Origin: Sphingobacterium faecale
GTDB lineage: Bacteria; Bacteroidota; Bacteroidia; Sphingobacteriales; Sphingobacteriaceae
Direction of reading: 5' to 3'
Length of the DNA: 64,000 nt
Assembly (NCBI RefSeq): GCF_016746095.1
Contig: NZ_JAERTY010000001.1
Coordinates: forward strand, 62,001 to 126,000
This document shows, piece after piece, positions 7,447 through 17,617 of the stretch. The notes beneath the pieces are model-generated. The model did not search any database, was not told the origin of the DNA, and was given only the letters and a program-made list of their open reading frames with translations. The translations under genes and the position numbers were made by a program. Each line of letters begins with the position of its first letter. The first letter of the stretch is position 1.

Positions 7447-9903
7447 CTAAAATTCTCTGTTTTTAACATATTTTTCTAACCATTGATCTTGCTCCCAAAA
7501 GGTATGTAATACACCTTCTCTACTGCGGTAGCCGTGAAATTCTTTTGGCAGTAATACCAGACGGACGGTACCGCCGTGTCCCTTGATCGCTGCATAAAGA
7601 CGTTCACTCTGTATCGGGAATGTTCCGGAGTTTTCGTCATCCATACCATGTGTCAGGAGTAGCGGGCGCTTGATACTAGGGGCATAGGTAAAAGGCGACA
7701 TCTTATCGTAGACATCTTTAGCCTGCCAATAGGTACGCGCCTCCGCTTGAAAGCCAAAAGGAGTCAGTGTGCGATTGTAAGCTCCGCTTCGCGCTATTCC
7801 CGCTGCAAAGAGGTCTGTGTGTGCCAATAGATTGGCTGTCATAAATGCACCATAGGAATGACCGCCGACTCCAATCCGTTGTCTGTCAGCAACACCGAGT
7901 TCGACTACATGATCAATCAGAGCTTTTGCATTGTCCTCTATCTGTTGGATGAATGTGTCATTCGGCTCGCTGCTTCCTTCCCCCACGATCGGCATATCGG
8001 CTTGATCCAGTACGGCATAACCGCGTGTCACCCAGAATACAGGCGATCGGAATGCCAGTCTAGGGTAGCGATGTGGCGATCCTTTTACCTGTCCCGCAGC
8101 AGCCTTGGTTTTAAATTCGCGAGGATACGCCCATATTAGCACAGGTAGTGGCGCATCTCCTTTTTTAAATCCTTCAGGTAGATATAGCGTTGCAGATAGT
8201 GTAAGGCCGTCTTTTCGTGGATATGATAAAAGCGTTTTCTCCACATTTTTCAAGCTGGGGTAGGGATCAGCAAATTGAGTCAATTGCTTTTCGCCTTTTG
8301 ATTTTAATGCCACAGCGAATACGTTGGGCGATACCGTTGAAGATTCTCTAAATACATAGACTGTCCCATTCTCATCGTAGAATAAAGGGTCTTCATAATA
8401 GTTTCTTTTTGATTTGTATAACGTATCTTGTTTGGTCGTATGCACATTCCAGCGCATTACAAAAGGCCGATCTCCTTCTTTTGAAGCCCCGGTTCCCTTG
8501 GTATAAACGTTCCCTTTGCTATCGCCACGTAACTTCCCTTTGCCATTCAGTAAGAATGTGCCCGGATCTGTATAAGTATCCTCCGATTTGCGATTAGATA
8601 ATATCCGGAGTGTTTTATTATTTTTAGTATCAATGACACTCAGCTGGGAAGTACGGTCTTTGCGCCAGTTCTCTTCTATTATGCCAAAACCTGAGCCCCA
8701 TAAGATCTTGTGTATGCGGTATTTGCTCGTATAGAGCTTATGGGCCTGCATTATTTCAAAGGGTGCATTAGCAGCAAACAGTTCGTCGCGGATTTCAGTA
8801 TGTTGATTAGGATCACCTCCATCTTTGGCCACGGTCCATAGCAGGGTTGCCTCCTTGTCCTTATGCCATGAAAAATTACGTGGTCCGCTGATCACAGCAT
8901 CAAAACTGATGGGCAGATTGTCCCCCAGTGGAATCGTATGTATTGTCCTATGGGTCTTGTTGTTCAGATCTAATATGGATACCTCAACAGGGAAGAGCTG
9001 TATAGGCACGAGGTACGAGTACGGTCTTACTATTTTCTCGATAAGGAGATATCTACCATCTGGAGAGTAGCTAGCATCGTTTAAAATACCGGACACCCCC
9101 AGTTGTTTAGTCTGACCGTTCCTGTTGATCTCTATCAGTTCAGAACTTAGATAGTAACCCAACAGGTTTTCGTCGTGCGCATTTGCCAGTAGATTCTGAT
9201 AGGTACGTGAAGGCGTAATACCGCCAAGATTCTCTTGGACGATAGGACCTACGGGCACAGGGTTTGCCTGCGGTACTTTTTGGTCAGCAAAAGCAATACG
9301 TTGTACTAACAATATATCGTCATTCTTCCATTGAAAAGTTTTTCCAAAGCTGTCATTTACCTGATCCAGTACTTTTTGAGCCTTTTGGGTGCTTAGGTCA
9401 GCGATCCAGAGCTCGGTTCGTTGCATGGTTTTGTTGAGGAAAGCGAAGCACTTATTAGAAGGCGACCATTTTATGTCGGTCAATTGAAGGTCTTTTGGAA
9501 GTCCCTGTAGCGTAAATTCTTTTCCTGTTTTTATATCTCGTATACGTAGTGATGTATACTTGCCCGAATTTTCTCCTACCGTTGTGTATGTTATAGGATT
9601 GATCCGTAATCCGGCGATACCCAGTACAGGTTGTGATGCTTGCTCTATGGTTTCAAAACCTGGGGCTTCAAGCATCAGCATCCATGCGCCGTCGCTACTG
9701 ATTTTGATGTCTGGTATCTGTGGTGCATCGACCAGATTTACGATGCTTTGGGGTGGCAGTTTATAAGGGATCTGTTCTTGTGCCACAGCAGCCGCACCCA
9801 TTAACCACGAGCCCGTGATAATAGTTAAGCGTGTGGTTAGCATTCTCCATTTCGTTCTTATTCTAAAGATCATACGTGTTTTGTTGAGTGATATCACTAT
9901 CAT
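7447..9903 (-). CDS. S9 family serine peptidase, glutamyl-endopeptidase-like
   Basis: The protein is 818 residues from the ATG at 9903. A Sec signal peptide (TIITGSWLMGAAAVAQ) points to a periplasmic or outer-membrane-associated enzyme. The first ~550 residues form a WD40-like beta-propeller (SPDGRYLLIEK, NFSWHKDKEATLLWTVAKDG). The last ~260 form an alpha/beta hydrolase with nucleophile GHSYG (Ser about 683), Asp at about 755 in GMDDENSG, and His at about 790 in EFHGY. The WTVAKDGGDPN and SRTYQNLL stretches resemble the plant chloroplast glutamyl endopeptidase branch of prolyl oligopeptidases, which suggests cleavage after acidic residues of peptides. In-frame ATGs at 9873 and 9843 are good alternative starts; the latter directly precedes the signal peptide. 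It lies downstream of locus 1 but beyond a terminator. Confidence 0.88.
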   Translation of the reverse strand: MIVISLNKTRMIFRIRTKWRMLTTRLTIITGSWLMGAAAVAQEQIPYKLPPQSIVNLVDAPQIPDIKISSDGAWMLMLEAPGFETIEQASQPVLGIAGLRINPITYTTVGENSGKYTSLRIRDIKTGKEFTLQGLPKDLQLTDIKWSPSNKCFAFLNKTMQRTELWIADLSTQKAQKVLDQVNDSFGKTFQWKNDDILLVQRIAFADQKVPQANPVPVGPIVQENLGGITPSRTYQNLLANAHDENLLGYYLSSELIEINRNGQTKQLGVSGILNDASYSPDGRYLLIEKIVRPYSYLVPIQLFPVEVSILDLNNKTHRTIHTIPLGDNLPISFDAVISGPRNFSWHKDKEATLLWTVAKDGGDPNQHTEIRDELFAANAPFEIMQAHKLYTSKYRIHKILWGSGFGIIEENWRKDRTSQLSVIDTKNNKTLRILSNRKSEDTYTDPGTFLLNGKGKLRGDSKGNVYTKGTGASKEGDRPFVMRWNVHTTKQDTLYKSKRNYYEDPLFYDENGTVYVFRESSTVSPNVFAVALKSKGEKQLTQFADPYPSLKNVEKTLLSYPRKDGLTLSATLYLPEGFKKGDAPLPVLIWAYPREFKTKAAAGQVKGSPHRYPRLAFRSPVFWVTRGYAVLDQADMPIVGEGSSEPNDTFIQQIEDNAKALIDHVVELGVADRQRIGVGGHSYGAFMTANLLAHTDLFAAGIARSGAYNRTLTPFGFQAEARTYWQAKDVYDKMSPFTYAPSIKRPLLLTHGMDDENSGTFPIQSERLYAAIKGHGGTVRLVLLPKEFHGYRSREGVLHTFWEQDQWLEKYVKNREF
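9887..9898. promoter_or_regulatory. 12-bp perfect palindrome at the 5' end of the S9 peptidase gene
   Basis: AGTGATATCACT is a perfect palindrome lying between the ATG at 9903 and the next in-frame ATG at 9873. If translation starts at 9873 or 9843, it sits in the leader or promoter and could be an operator half-site pair. If it starts at 9903, it encodes part of the n-region. Confidence 0.3.
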
Positions 9904-9968
9904 TTAGGCAATATTTAAATGGTTAAGATACACATTTTGTGCCTTATTATAGCGGATAAGGGGGGAAA

Positions 9969-10004
9969 TAAAAAAACGGAACTTCCACTAGGGAGTCCCG
10001 TTTT
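9969..10004 (-). terminator. Rho-independent terminator of locus 1
   Basis: AAAACGG (9973-9979) pairs with CCGTTTT (9998-10004). The stem continues inward through AACTTCC/GGGAGTC with one mismatch around an ACTA loop. On the minus strand the stem is followed by a T-run (the A-run at 9969-9976). It stands 28 bp after the metalloprotease stop and separates it from the S9 peptidase. Confidence 0.75.
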
Positions 10005-10031
10005 GTAATATAAATCAATAGGTAAAGAATA

Positions 10032-12524
10032 TTATTTATCGTTCTTTTTGATTTGTTTGATTCTGGATAGGAGTTCCGTATAATGGGTTTTCTCAAAGCC
10101 AGACTTGCGGCCAGCTGATCGGGCAATAATCTGTTCTACTTTGTTCAGCTCGTCTACAATGAGTACACGCATGTCAGATAGATTAGGGTTGTACGGCGTA
10201 AGACCTGTTACCGCATATGGGGTCTCCTGTACGGGCTTGTCTAACTTCAACAATATACCCAATCGGTCCACATAAGCGCGTTGCAGTCCGCGGTTGAAAA
10301 TAGTATTGGACGGAGCATTAAAAATCTGCTGACGTACATCCTGTAGAAGTTCACGCATGGTATAAGCTGAGGCGCCATTTTTGAATTCATTGTCCAGCAT
10401 TCTTGCAAAACTGTAGGTTTCCAATAGCGATCCGAGCACTTGATTCTGCATGTCTACCACCTTATTGACCATGATGCCATAATCAATTCTTGATAATAGG
10501 GTGCTATCCAATAGCCAATAGGGCGTGTCAAAAACCTGGCGATTGATAAAGTCTACCGCACGTTTTTGTTTCTCCTTGGCTACATAGGTAAATACAGGGC
10601 CTTCCTCGCTCATGGTTTTAATATCTTCCATCATCCCGCCTACGTTAGCCAATACATGGTTGACATAGCGCTTATATTGTTTGGAGATATCGAGATAAAG
10701 ATCCTTCGTGCTTGTCAGATCCTCATCCGCATTAAAGGTCCACTTTTCAATATTAGGTAATATGTGCTTTAGGTTTTGTATTCCGTAGTCGCTCGCCTTT
10801 ATTGCATCGTCTCCAAGGTCTTCACTCTGTGCACGAGGATCCATTGATCCCTGTTTTCCATAGTAGTATGTCGGGTCTTTGACTTTCTCTTTGATTTTTC
10901 TCTCCCAGTATAAGGCATCTTGCTCTGCCGCAGTATTGCCCAGATAGCGGTAGCCAAAATCTATAGCAAATTTATCGTATTCGCCGATTTTGGGATAAAT
11001 ATTCTTAACGCCATCACCAGGTTGCGCGATATAGTTAAAACGTGCGTAATCCATGATAGACGGCGCGGTACCATATTTTTCAGTAAAAGACGGTGAGCGT
11101 AATGAATCTACCGGATAAGCACTGCTGGACCCAAAATTGTGTAGAAGACCTAAGGTATGACCGACTTCATGGGAGGAGACAAATCGAATGAGCTGCCCCA
11201 TTTGTTCGTCACTCAGTTTTGCTCCGCGAGCGTCAGAATGTACGGCAGCCGTCTGCACAAAGAACCATTTCTTTAGGAGCGACATCACATTGTGGTACCA
11301 ACCGATATGGCTTTCTATGATTTCGCCCGAGCGGGGATCGGATACCCTAGGGCCATAGGCGTTCTCTTTTTCGGATGCAAAGTAGCGTATCACAGAATAC
11401 CGTGCGTCCTCTGTACTGAATTCCGGATCTTCTTCATAAGTCGGAGCTTCCCGGCCAATGATAGCATCTTTAAAGCCTGCCGCTTCAAATGCGGTATTCC
11501 AATCGTTGACACCAGCAATCAGGTAAGGAACCCACTTTTTGGGCGTAGCGGGGTCTATGTAATATACAATCTGCTTTTTAGGAGTTACAAGTTCTCCGCG
11601 CAGATAAGCAGCTTCGTCCGAAGGCTCCAAGCGCCAGCGTTGAATGAAAGCATTCTCCCTGACTTGGTGGTCATTGGCTCCAAAATCTACCTTGCGGTTG
11701 GCAAAATACCCCACTCGAGCATTTTCATAACGCGGTTTCATGGGCGTTTTTGGCAATAGAAGCATAGATGTATTTAAGGTAAAGGTCATGGCTCCAACCG
11801 TTTTGTCCGAAGGAAGATCCGGAGATTTGAACGTCTTTACCGTTTTGACCTCGACATTGGTAGGGAAGGCCTTTATCGTGTCTATATACGAACGATTGGC
11901 ATCGATACCCGATAGCTTATATGTTTTTTTGAGATTGTCAGGCATCTGCATACCGGGGATCTCGCTATTATAGAAGTCCGTAACATCGATAAGGAAACTC
12001 TGTCCTCCATTGTTCATCGCTTTTATCTCAAAAGCAGCCAGAATAGGGGTGGCATTTGAGTTTTGCAAAGCCTGTTGTATATCACTGTTGCTGGTATTGA
12101 TATGCATATAGCTTGGCACGCGAAGGAATATGGTATTTTGACGACGTTGCCATTGCCATAATTGTTCATTGATCATTTCACCTCCATACTGGGAGCGGTA
12201 TTCTTTTAACCCTACAGGAGTTTGCACAAAGCGGGTTACGACCAGCATATCACGGTTAAGGAGGCTATCCGGAATTTCCATATAGTATCTGTCCGATACC
12301 TTATAGCTATTGAACATTCCGGGAGATTTGATCGCAGAAGCATCGATGATATCTTCGAAGCGCTTCATCTTTTCCTTTTTAGATTTTTCAACCTCTTTTT
12401 TCGGCTCCTCGGCTTTTTCGGAAGTTTTGACCATTCCTGCCCATTTACCTGTTTGTGCTACGCTCAATCCTGTGGTAAGCGCCAGTGCCGCAATTGTCAG
12501 TTTTATGTTGTTATTCTGTCTCAT
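10032..12524 (-). CDS. Zinc-dependent metalloprotease (DUF5117/DUF5118/DUF4953 type)
   Basis: The 830-residue protein has a signal peptide (LTIAALALTTGLSVAQ) and a charged linker (KAEEPKKEVEKSKKEKMK). A long N-terminal region corresponds to DUF5118/DUF5117. The catalytic domain has HEVGHTLGLLHNF, with HEVGH at 452-456 and the third zinc ligand in LLHNF, followed by a Met-turn SIMDYARFNY. That is the extended metzincin signature HExxHxxGxxH. These are large secreted or periplasmic endopeptidases of Bacteroidota. The gene starts 24 bp after SusD, so it belongs to the locus 1 operon and probably processes what SusCD binds, or trims peptides after import. No lipobox is visible. Confidence 0.9.
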   Translation of the reverse strand: MRQNNNIKLTIAALALTTGLSVAQTGKWAGMVKTSEKAEEPKKEVEKSKKEKMKRFEDIIDASAIKSPGMFNSYKVSDRYYMEIPDSLLNRDMLVVTRFVQTPVGLKEYRSQYGGEMINEQLWQWQRRQNTIFLRVPSYMHINTSNSDIQQALQNSNATPILAAFEIKAMNNGGQSFLIDVTDFYNSEIPGMQMPDNLKKTYKLSGIDANRSYIDTIKAFPTNVEVKTVKTFKSPDLPSDKTVGAMTFTLNTSMLLLPKTPMKPRYENARVGYFANRKVDFGANDHQVRENAFIQRWRLEPSDEAAYLRGELVTPKKQIVYYIDPATPKKWVPYLIAGVNDWNTAFEAAGFKDAIIGREAPTYEEDPEFSTEDARYSVIRYFASEKENAYGPRVSDPRSGEIIESHIGWYHNVMSLLKKWFFVQTAAVHSDARGAKLSDEQMGQLIRFVSSHEVGHTLGLLHNFGSSSAYPVDSLRSPSFTEKYGTAPSIMDYARFNYIAQPGDGVKNIYPKIGEYDKFAIDFGYRYLGNTAAEQDALYWERKIKEKVKDPTYYYGKQGSMDPRAQSEDLGDDAIKASDYGIQNLKHILPNIEKWTFNADEDLTSTKDLYLDISKQYKRYVNHVLANVGGMMEDIKTMSEEGPVFTYVAKEKQKRAVDFINRQVFDTPYWLLDSTLLSRIDYGIMVNKVVDMQNQVLGSLLETYSFARMLDNEFKNGASAYTMRELLQDVRQQIFNAPSNTIFNRGLQRAYVDRLGILLKLDKPVQETPYAVTGLTPYNPNLSDMRVLIVDELNKVEQIIARSAGRKSGFEKTHYTELLSRIKQIKKNDK

Positions 12525-12548
12525 TCTTTAGATAAAAATAGGTTGTGG

Positions 12549-14186
12549 TTACCAACCCGTATTCTGAGGTTTTAAGTTTGTATTAATACCCAACTCCGTA
12601 AGCGGGATAGGCATCCAATAGTTTTTTTCTTCAAATACACGAGCTCCTGATACTTTCGGGGCGTAGGTAAAACTACCGTTGCTGCCTTTGGTGATAGTTA
12701 CTCCATTTACAGATCTATTAAGTGCTGTAGTTGCTGATTTCCATCGGCGTAGATCCTGATAGCGGATGTTGTCCTCAAAAGCCAGCTCTACACGACGCTC
12801 ATTACGGATCTTGGCGCGTAACTGTTCTTGACTTAAGTTATTGTCTATGGCAGGCATGTTAGCGCGTTTGCGTACCGTATTGATCGCATCGAGGATTTCT
12901 GGTGAGGGACCCGACACTTCGTTCTGTGCTTCCGCATAGTTGAGTAATACCTCTGCGTAGCGCATGATGACCCAGTTGGTGCTGCTGCCGATAGAAGCAT
13001 CTTTGTTATAGTCGAATTTTTCATCGATAAACTTGCGTATATAGTATCCCGTTGGTGTCGGATTACTGCGCGGCATGTCCAGTCCTCCGGTATAAATCTG
13101 CGTCTTGCGGTCTTTGAACTGTGCATCGTTGTGTACGATAGACAAGTAGAAACGAGGATCACGATTCATGTAGGGGTTGGTCACGTCGTAACCAGAGCCT
13201 GATTCGTTTATTGCTTTTCCATTGGCCATTTCATACGCATCAACGATATCCTGAGTAGGGCAGTTGATGCCTTTTCCGCCATAACCAACAGAACTGTTGT
13301 TCTTATCAAATGCATGCAGTCTTTCTCCTTTTATCCCATTATACCGAGACTCTAAGATCACTTCCGGTCGGGTCAAAACATTTTTGGTCAGAAAAGCATT
13401 TTGATATTCTTTTTGCAGATCAAAAGCTTTACTGCTGATGACACGCTGTGCTACAGCTGCAGCTTTTTGCCATCGGGCAGGATTGTTATCAGGGTTGTTT
13501 AACGCGCTGGCATCCCAGATCAGGACTCTGCTTAGAAAGGCCAAGGCAGCTTCTTTCGTGATACGTCCCAGTTCTTCCTTCGCATAGGTCGATGGGAGCT
13601 CGTTGGCACTCTTCTCGAGTTCGGATGCGATAAATGCTATGCCTTCCGTATGGCTGACTTTATGCGGTTTTTCTTCTGCTTCTTCAATAGGCTGTGCTTT
13701 GAGCAGCAGAGGGACCTCCTTGAAATTAGAGAACAATTGAAAGTATAGGTAGGCACGGAAAAAACGAGCCTGTCCAAGTAATACCTTACGATCATCTTCC
13801 GATAACACAGTGGCCGATTCTGCGCGTTGCATAAAATAGTTGATCTTGCGTATCTGCGCATAGGTATCCTTCCAAAAGTTGCGCTCAGGAAAGCTGCTGC
13901 TCAGAAAGTCACCACTGGTATAAGCCGTAATCTTGCCTGATTCTGTACCGATGAGCTGTAAGTCGTCCGTAATAGCCGACGGGAGGTAGGTATTGGTAAA
14001 ACCCGTGCTCAGAAACGTGTAAAACTCATTGACTGACATTTTGATCAATGCCGGATCATTCCACACGGTCTCTTCCGACACCAGATTGAGTGGTTTACGA
14101 TCCAAAAAATCCTTTTGACAAGAAGTAGTCAGTCCTGCAAGACCAGAAAATATAAAGAATGGAATTGTAATATATATCCTTTTCAT
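12549..14186 (-). CDS. SusD/RagB family outer-membrane lipoprotein (locus 1)
   Basis: The 545-residue protein has a lipoprotein signal ending in the lipobox TTSC. It then shows the usual SusD start DFLDRKPLNLVSEETVWNDP, TPR-like helices (LLGQARFFRAYLYFQLFSNF) and the C-terminal pattern NTVRKRANMP ... RNERRVELAFEDNIRYQDLR. The tail NYWMPIPLTELGINTNLKPQN is typical. SusD proteins form the lid over the SusC barrel and hold substrate at the cell surface. The gene lies 12 bp after SusC and 24 bp before the metalloprotease, in one operon. The sequence does not specify the substrate; the protease neighbour favours peptide over glycan. Confidence 0.95.
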   Translation of the reverse strand: MKRIYITIPFFIFSGLAGLTTSCQKDFLDRKPLNLVSEETVWNDPALIKMSVNEFYTFLSTGFTNTYLPSAITDDLQLIGTESGKITAYTSGDFLSSSFPERNFWKDTYAQIRKINYFMQRAESATVLSEDDRKVLLGQARFFRAYLYFQLFSNFKEVPLLLKAQPIEEAEEKPHKVSHTEGIAFIASELEKSANELPSTYAKEELGRITKEAALAFLSRVLIWDASALNNPDNNPARWQKAAAVAQRVISSKAFDLQKEYQNAFLTKNVLTRPEVILESRYNGIKGERLHAFDKNNSSVGYGGKGINCPTQDIVDAYEMANGKAINESGSGYDVTNPYMNRDPRFYLSIVHNDAQFKDRKTQIYTGGLDMPRSNPTPTGYYIRKFIDEKFDYNKDASIGSSTNWVIMRYAEVLLNYAEAQNEVSGPSPEILDAINTVRKRANMPAIDNNLSQEQLRAKIRNERRVELAFEDNIRYQDLRRWKSATTALNRSVNGVTITKGSNGSFTYAPKVSGARVFEEKNYWMPIPLTELGINTNLKPQNTGW

Positions 14187-14198
14187 AACTGTATTGAA

Positions 14199-17100
14199 TT
14201 AAAGACCTACACGGACACCTAGAGAAAATATGCGCTGTGGCGGATATAGATTCGCCGTATTTCCAGTGGACTCTGGGTCGTAACGTCTGTTTTTGCTAAT
14301 GGTAAATAGATTCTGTCCCTGTAGTGTAAATGCTAATGAGTTTAGCCCCGTACGTGTCAGGAGTTCCTTTGGAACAGTGTATGCCACCTGTGCGGTACGG
14401 AGTTTAATATAGTCACCGCTTTTTACAAAGAATGTAGACGGCAGTCTATTGTTTTCATAATTGGATAGTAATCTCGGGTAGCTCGCATCGAGGTTGTCCG
14501 GTGTCCATCTGTCCAAGTGTATCTCATGAAAATTGGCCATATCATTGGCTGCTGTATAGTTGATGAAAACGTCTTTGGCTGCTTGGAAGAAAGCATCTAC
14601 AGATAAGCCTTTCCATGCTGCACCGATATTCAGACCAAATACTGTTGGCGGATAAATATATCTCGCTTCGAAAGCACGGTCTGGACTGCCGCTATATAGC
14701 TCCACGACACCATCGCCATTAATGTCTTCGTAACGGATATCACCAGGTTTCGGATAATAAGGTGTGCCGCTGGGGCTACTCTTGTACTGTGGCCAATTGG
14801 CTACATCGGCTTCATCCCTGAATATGCCATTAGCTTTCAGTATGCGCACCATTCCGATGGGGCTTCCCTCTTGACGGTTGCCCGGTAGGACAGCATCATT
14901 CTCGCCGTAGTCGATCGCTTTGCTCTTTGTCAACGTCACATTGAGACGGGCATTGAGTTGTACTGCACGAACTTTACTGCGATGAGATACCGAAGCTTCA
15001 TACCCATAATAGCGTTCCTTGGCAAAATTTTGCAGTGCAGGCGTCATACCAAACGATAGCGGCACGTCGTAGGAACGAGAGCGTAGGATATCAAATTTGC
15101 TCTTATTATAATAATCCAGTTCAAAAGCCAGTTTTCCTCGCCATAGACTGGCATCCAGTCCTATGTCGAAAGAGTTGACTTTTTCCCATGTGATGTTGGT
15201 GTTCGGAACCGTCAGGTTCGAGATCCGGGTCAGCGGAGTGATATTATTGTTGGTGCCGAATATATAACCTGCGGGCATCACGGCATAGTTGTAAAAGTAA
15301 GTGTAAAGATTTCCGCCGTCGTTGCCTAAGCGTCCGTAAGAAGAGCGTAGCTTGAGGTTGTCGACAAATCTATAGTTCTTTTTGATAAAATCTTCGTCAG
15401 ATAGGATCCATGCGGCAGATACCGCAGGGAAGAAAGCGTCTCTTTTATCTTTTGGATAGTAAGGCGAACTGTCGTAGCGGAAACTACCCTCTACGATATA
15501 CCGTTGCTTATAGTTATAGATCGCTCTACCGACGACGCTGCGGCGAGCATTCTCGGTCGATGAGCCTAAGTTTTTCTGCGTGCTGGCATCTCCCAAGAAC
15601 AATTGATCCAGACTGGCCACGGGGTAATTGCTTCTCGAAGCCGTCATCGTCTCACTGCCAAACTCATTCTGCTCGTACAGTACCATGGCATCGACATGGT
15701 GTGCTTTAAAGCCTTTTACATAGTTTAGTTTTACCTGTACGTTGACGTTGTTATTCTGGTTGTAGGTCTCCGACAAGCGAGGCTTCTCTGTTCCATTCTG
15801 TAAGGTATAATCATCCGTGGTCTGCGCTAGGGTGTATTGCGGTACAGATGCGGTAAATGCCTTCTGGAATGAGTTGTTACGATCTATGGTTACGACAGCG
15901 CCTGCGGATAGACCTTTAACATAGGGTATCTGCTGAGTCAACCGTAGAGAAGTGGTGAATACATTACGGGTATTGCGATCGTAGCCTGACTCGGGCATAA
16001 TGTCTGTAAGCGGATTGCCCGAATAGCCCGAATAGGCGTAATAGCCATTGGAAAAACGCGCCGGAGCGATAGAACCAAGAGCTGCCAATCTGCTGAAAAT
16101 ATTTTCGGCATGGCTGCTCGGGTTATTGGCAGTTTCTGTAATATAGTTGATGTTTACGGCTAGATTGGTGTACTTGCTGACATCATAGTCGGCATTATTG
16201 ACCAAGCCATAGCGCTTGAATCCCGATGTTTTCATCAGTCCATTCTGATCCGTAAACGATCCACTGGTAAAATAACGTGCGTTTTTGCTGCCACCACTAA
16301 CATTAATGTGGTGCTTCTGTACAGCGGCAGATTCTCTTAAGACCTCGTTGTACCAGTTGGTGTTCGGGTAGCGGTCCGGATCCGAGCCATCCAAAAATTT
16401 CTGAAGCTCCTCGTCTGTATATTTTGTTTTGGAGGAGCTGCCTTTCTCCAGGATATCATTAGCATACATCTCATTGTTGAGTAAGGCATAATTGTAGGAA
16501 TCCAAGAAGCGTGGTAATCTCGTGCTCTTCTGTAAGCCGAACTGACCGCCATATTGAATATCGAGTTTTTCCCGTGCACCTTTTTTTGTGGTGACCAGGA
16601 TTACCCCATTGGCTCCGCGGGTACCATACACGGCAGCAGCAGCATCCTTTAACACCGTAATACTTTCGATCGAGTTGGGGTCGAGTTTGTCAATCTCCAT
16701 TCCTATCATCCCTTGGCCTTCGCGCGCGACGCCATCGATAACGATGAGCGCATTGCCCATACCACGTATTTTTATTTCAGCACGATCCCGATCAGGAGCT
16801 CCCGAAGTCATGGTCGAGCTGATACCGGGAGCACGGCCCATCAGTGTATTCGAAATATTTACTGCAGGAGATTGTGCAAGTTCTTCGCCTTTGATTGTGT
16901 TGATGGCGCCTGTTATCTGTTTACGCTTTTGTACACCATAACCGACGACAATGATATCGCTCAACTCTGTTGTGCTCTTTGAAAGGATAAAGCGAATCGG
17001 ATTGTCTAGATTCTTGACTTTGGTCTCTGTGCGTTGGTACCCCAAGAACGTACATTCCAGAACGTCATTTGGCTCTGCTGTAATGCTGAATTCGCCCTGA

Positions 17101-17534
17101 CTGTTGGTCAGCACCACGGTGCCCGTTCGCTTGTTTTTCACTGTAGCACTGGCCATGCTGTTGTTCAGTTCGTTGTAAACTGTTCCAGATACGGTCTGTT
17201 GTTGTTTGTTGTTTGTTGCTGTGGCAGCTGTTACAGGTTGTTTTTGTTTTAATACAATACTTTTTTCGCCAATTACATAGCCGATGTTTGTGTTTTTGAG
17301 AATAGAACGCAAAGCGTCTTCGATGCTAACGTTTTTAAGCGATACGTGTTGTGTGCCTATACCTGCAAGCAACTGGTCGTCATACAAGAAATTATGACCA
17401 CTTTGCTTTTGTATCTCCTTGATGAGGTAGATAATCTGCAGGTTATTGCCCTGTATACTTATACTTTGCGAGCTCACTCGAAAGGAAAAGAATACAAAAG
17501 TCAGCGCAAATAATAGTGCTATTTTAAACTTCAT
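14199..17534 (-). CDS. SusC/RagA family TonB-linked outer-membrane receptor with STN domain (locus 1)
   Basis: The 1111-residue protein has a signal peptide (cleavage near RVSSQ). An STN secretin/TonB N-terminal domain at about 25-95 (NFLYDDQLLAGI, SIEDALRSILKNTNIGY) is the part that signals to FecR. A carboxypeptidase-regulatory-like domain follows at about 112-185 (VSGTVYNE ... CTFLGYQ). The plug carries the SusC signature VGYGVQKRKQITGAI and VLKDAAAAVYGTRGANGVIL. The C-terminal barrel ends in FSLGVRVGL. It imports substrate with its SusD lid using TonB energy. The STN domain fits the sigma/FecR pair just upstream, as in FecA-type transducers. The 83-bp gap after FecR contains a small inverted repeat (ACTGG/CCAGT). 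Confidence 0.95.
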   Translation of the reverse strand: MKFKIALLFALTFVFFSFRVSSQSISIQGNNLQIIYLIKEIQKQSGHNFLYDDQLLAGIGTQHVSLKNVSIEDALRSILKNTNIGYVIGEKSIVLKQKQPVTAATATNNKQQQTVSGTVYNELNNSMASATVKNKRTGTVVLTNSQGEFSITAEPNDVLECTFLGYQRTETKVKNLDNPIRFILSKSTTELSDIIVVGYGVQKRKQITGAINTIKGEELAQSPAVNISNTLMGRAPGISSTMTSGAPDRDRAEIKIRGMGNALIVIDGVAREGQGMIGMEIDKLDPNSIESITVLKDAAAAVYGTRGANGVILVTTKKGAREKLDIQYGGQFGLQKSTRLPRFLDSYNYALLNNEMYANDILEKGSSSKTKYTDEELQKFLDGSDPDRYPNTNWYNEVLRESAAVQKHHINVSGGSKNARYFTSGSFTDQNGLMKTSGFKRYGLVNNADYDVSKYTNLAVNINYITETANNPSSHAENIFSRLAALGSIAPARFSNGYYAYSGYSGNPLTDIMPESGYDRNTRNVFTTSLRLTQQIPYVKGLSAGAVVTIDRNNSFQKAFTASVPQYTLAQTTDDYTLQNGTEKPRLSETYNQNNNVNVQVKLNYVKGFKAHHVDAMVLYEQNEFGSETMTASRSNYPVASLDQLFLGDASTQKNLGSSTENARRSVVGRAIYNYKQRYIVEGSFRYDSSPYYPKDKRDAFFPAVSAAWILSDEDFIKKNYRFVDNLKLRSSYGRLGNDGGNLYTYFYNYAVMPAGYIFGTNNNITPLTRISNLTVPNTNITWEKVNSFDIGLDASLWRGKLAFELDYYNKSKFDILRSRSYDVPLSFGMTPALQNFAKERYYGYEASVSHRSKVRAVQLNARLNVTLTKSKAIDYGENDAVLPGNRQEGSPIGMVRILKANGIFRDEADVANWPQYKSSPSGTPYYPKPGDIRYEDINGDGVVELYSGSPDRAFEARYIYPPTVFGLNIGAAWKGLSVDAFFQAAKDVFINYTAANDMANFHEIHLDRWTPDNLDASYPRLLSNYENNRLPSTFFVKSGDYIKLRTAQVAYTVPKELLTRTGLNSLAFTLQGQNLFTISKNRRYDPESTGNTANLYPPQRIFSLGVRVGL

Positions 17535-17617
17535 AAATTGAGTAATTAGGTGTACTTTATTCTTATTTAGGTTACTGGTAATCGTTGTTTCCAGTGCAGT
17601 TATTCTGTTGGTCAGTT

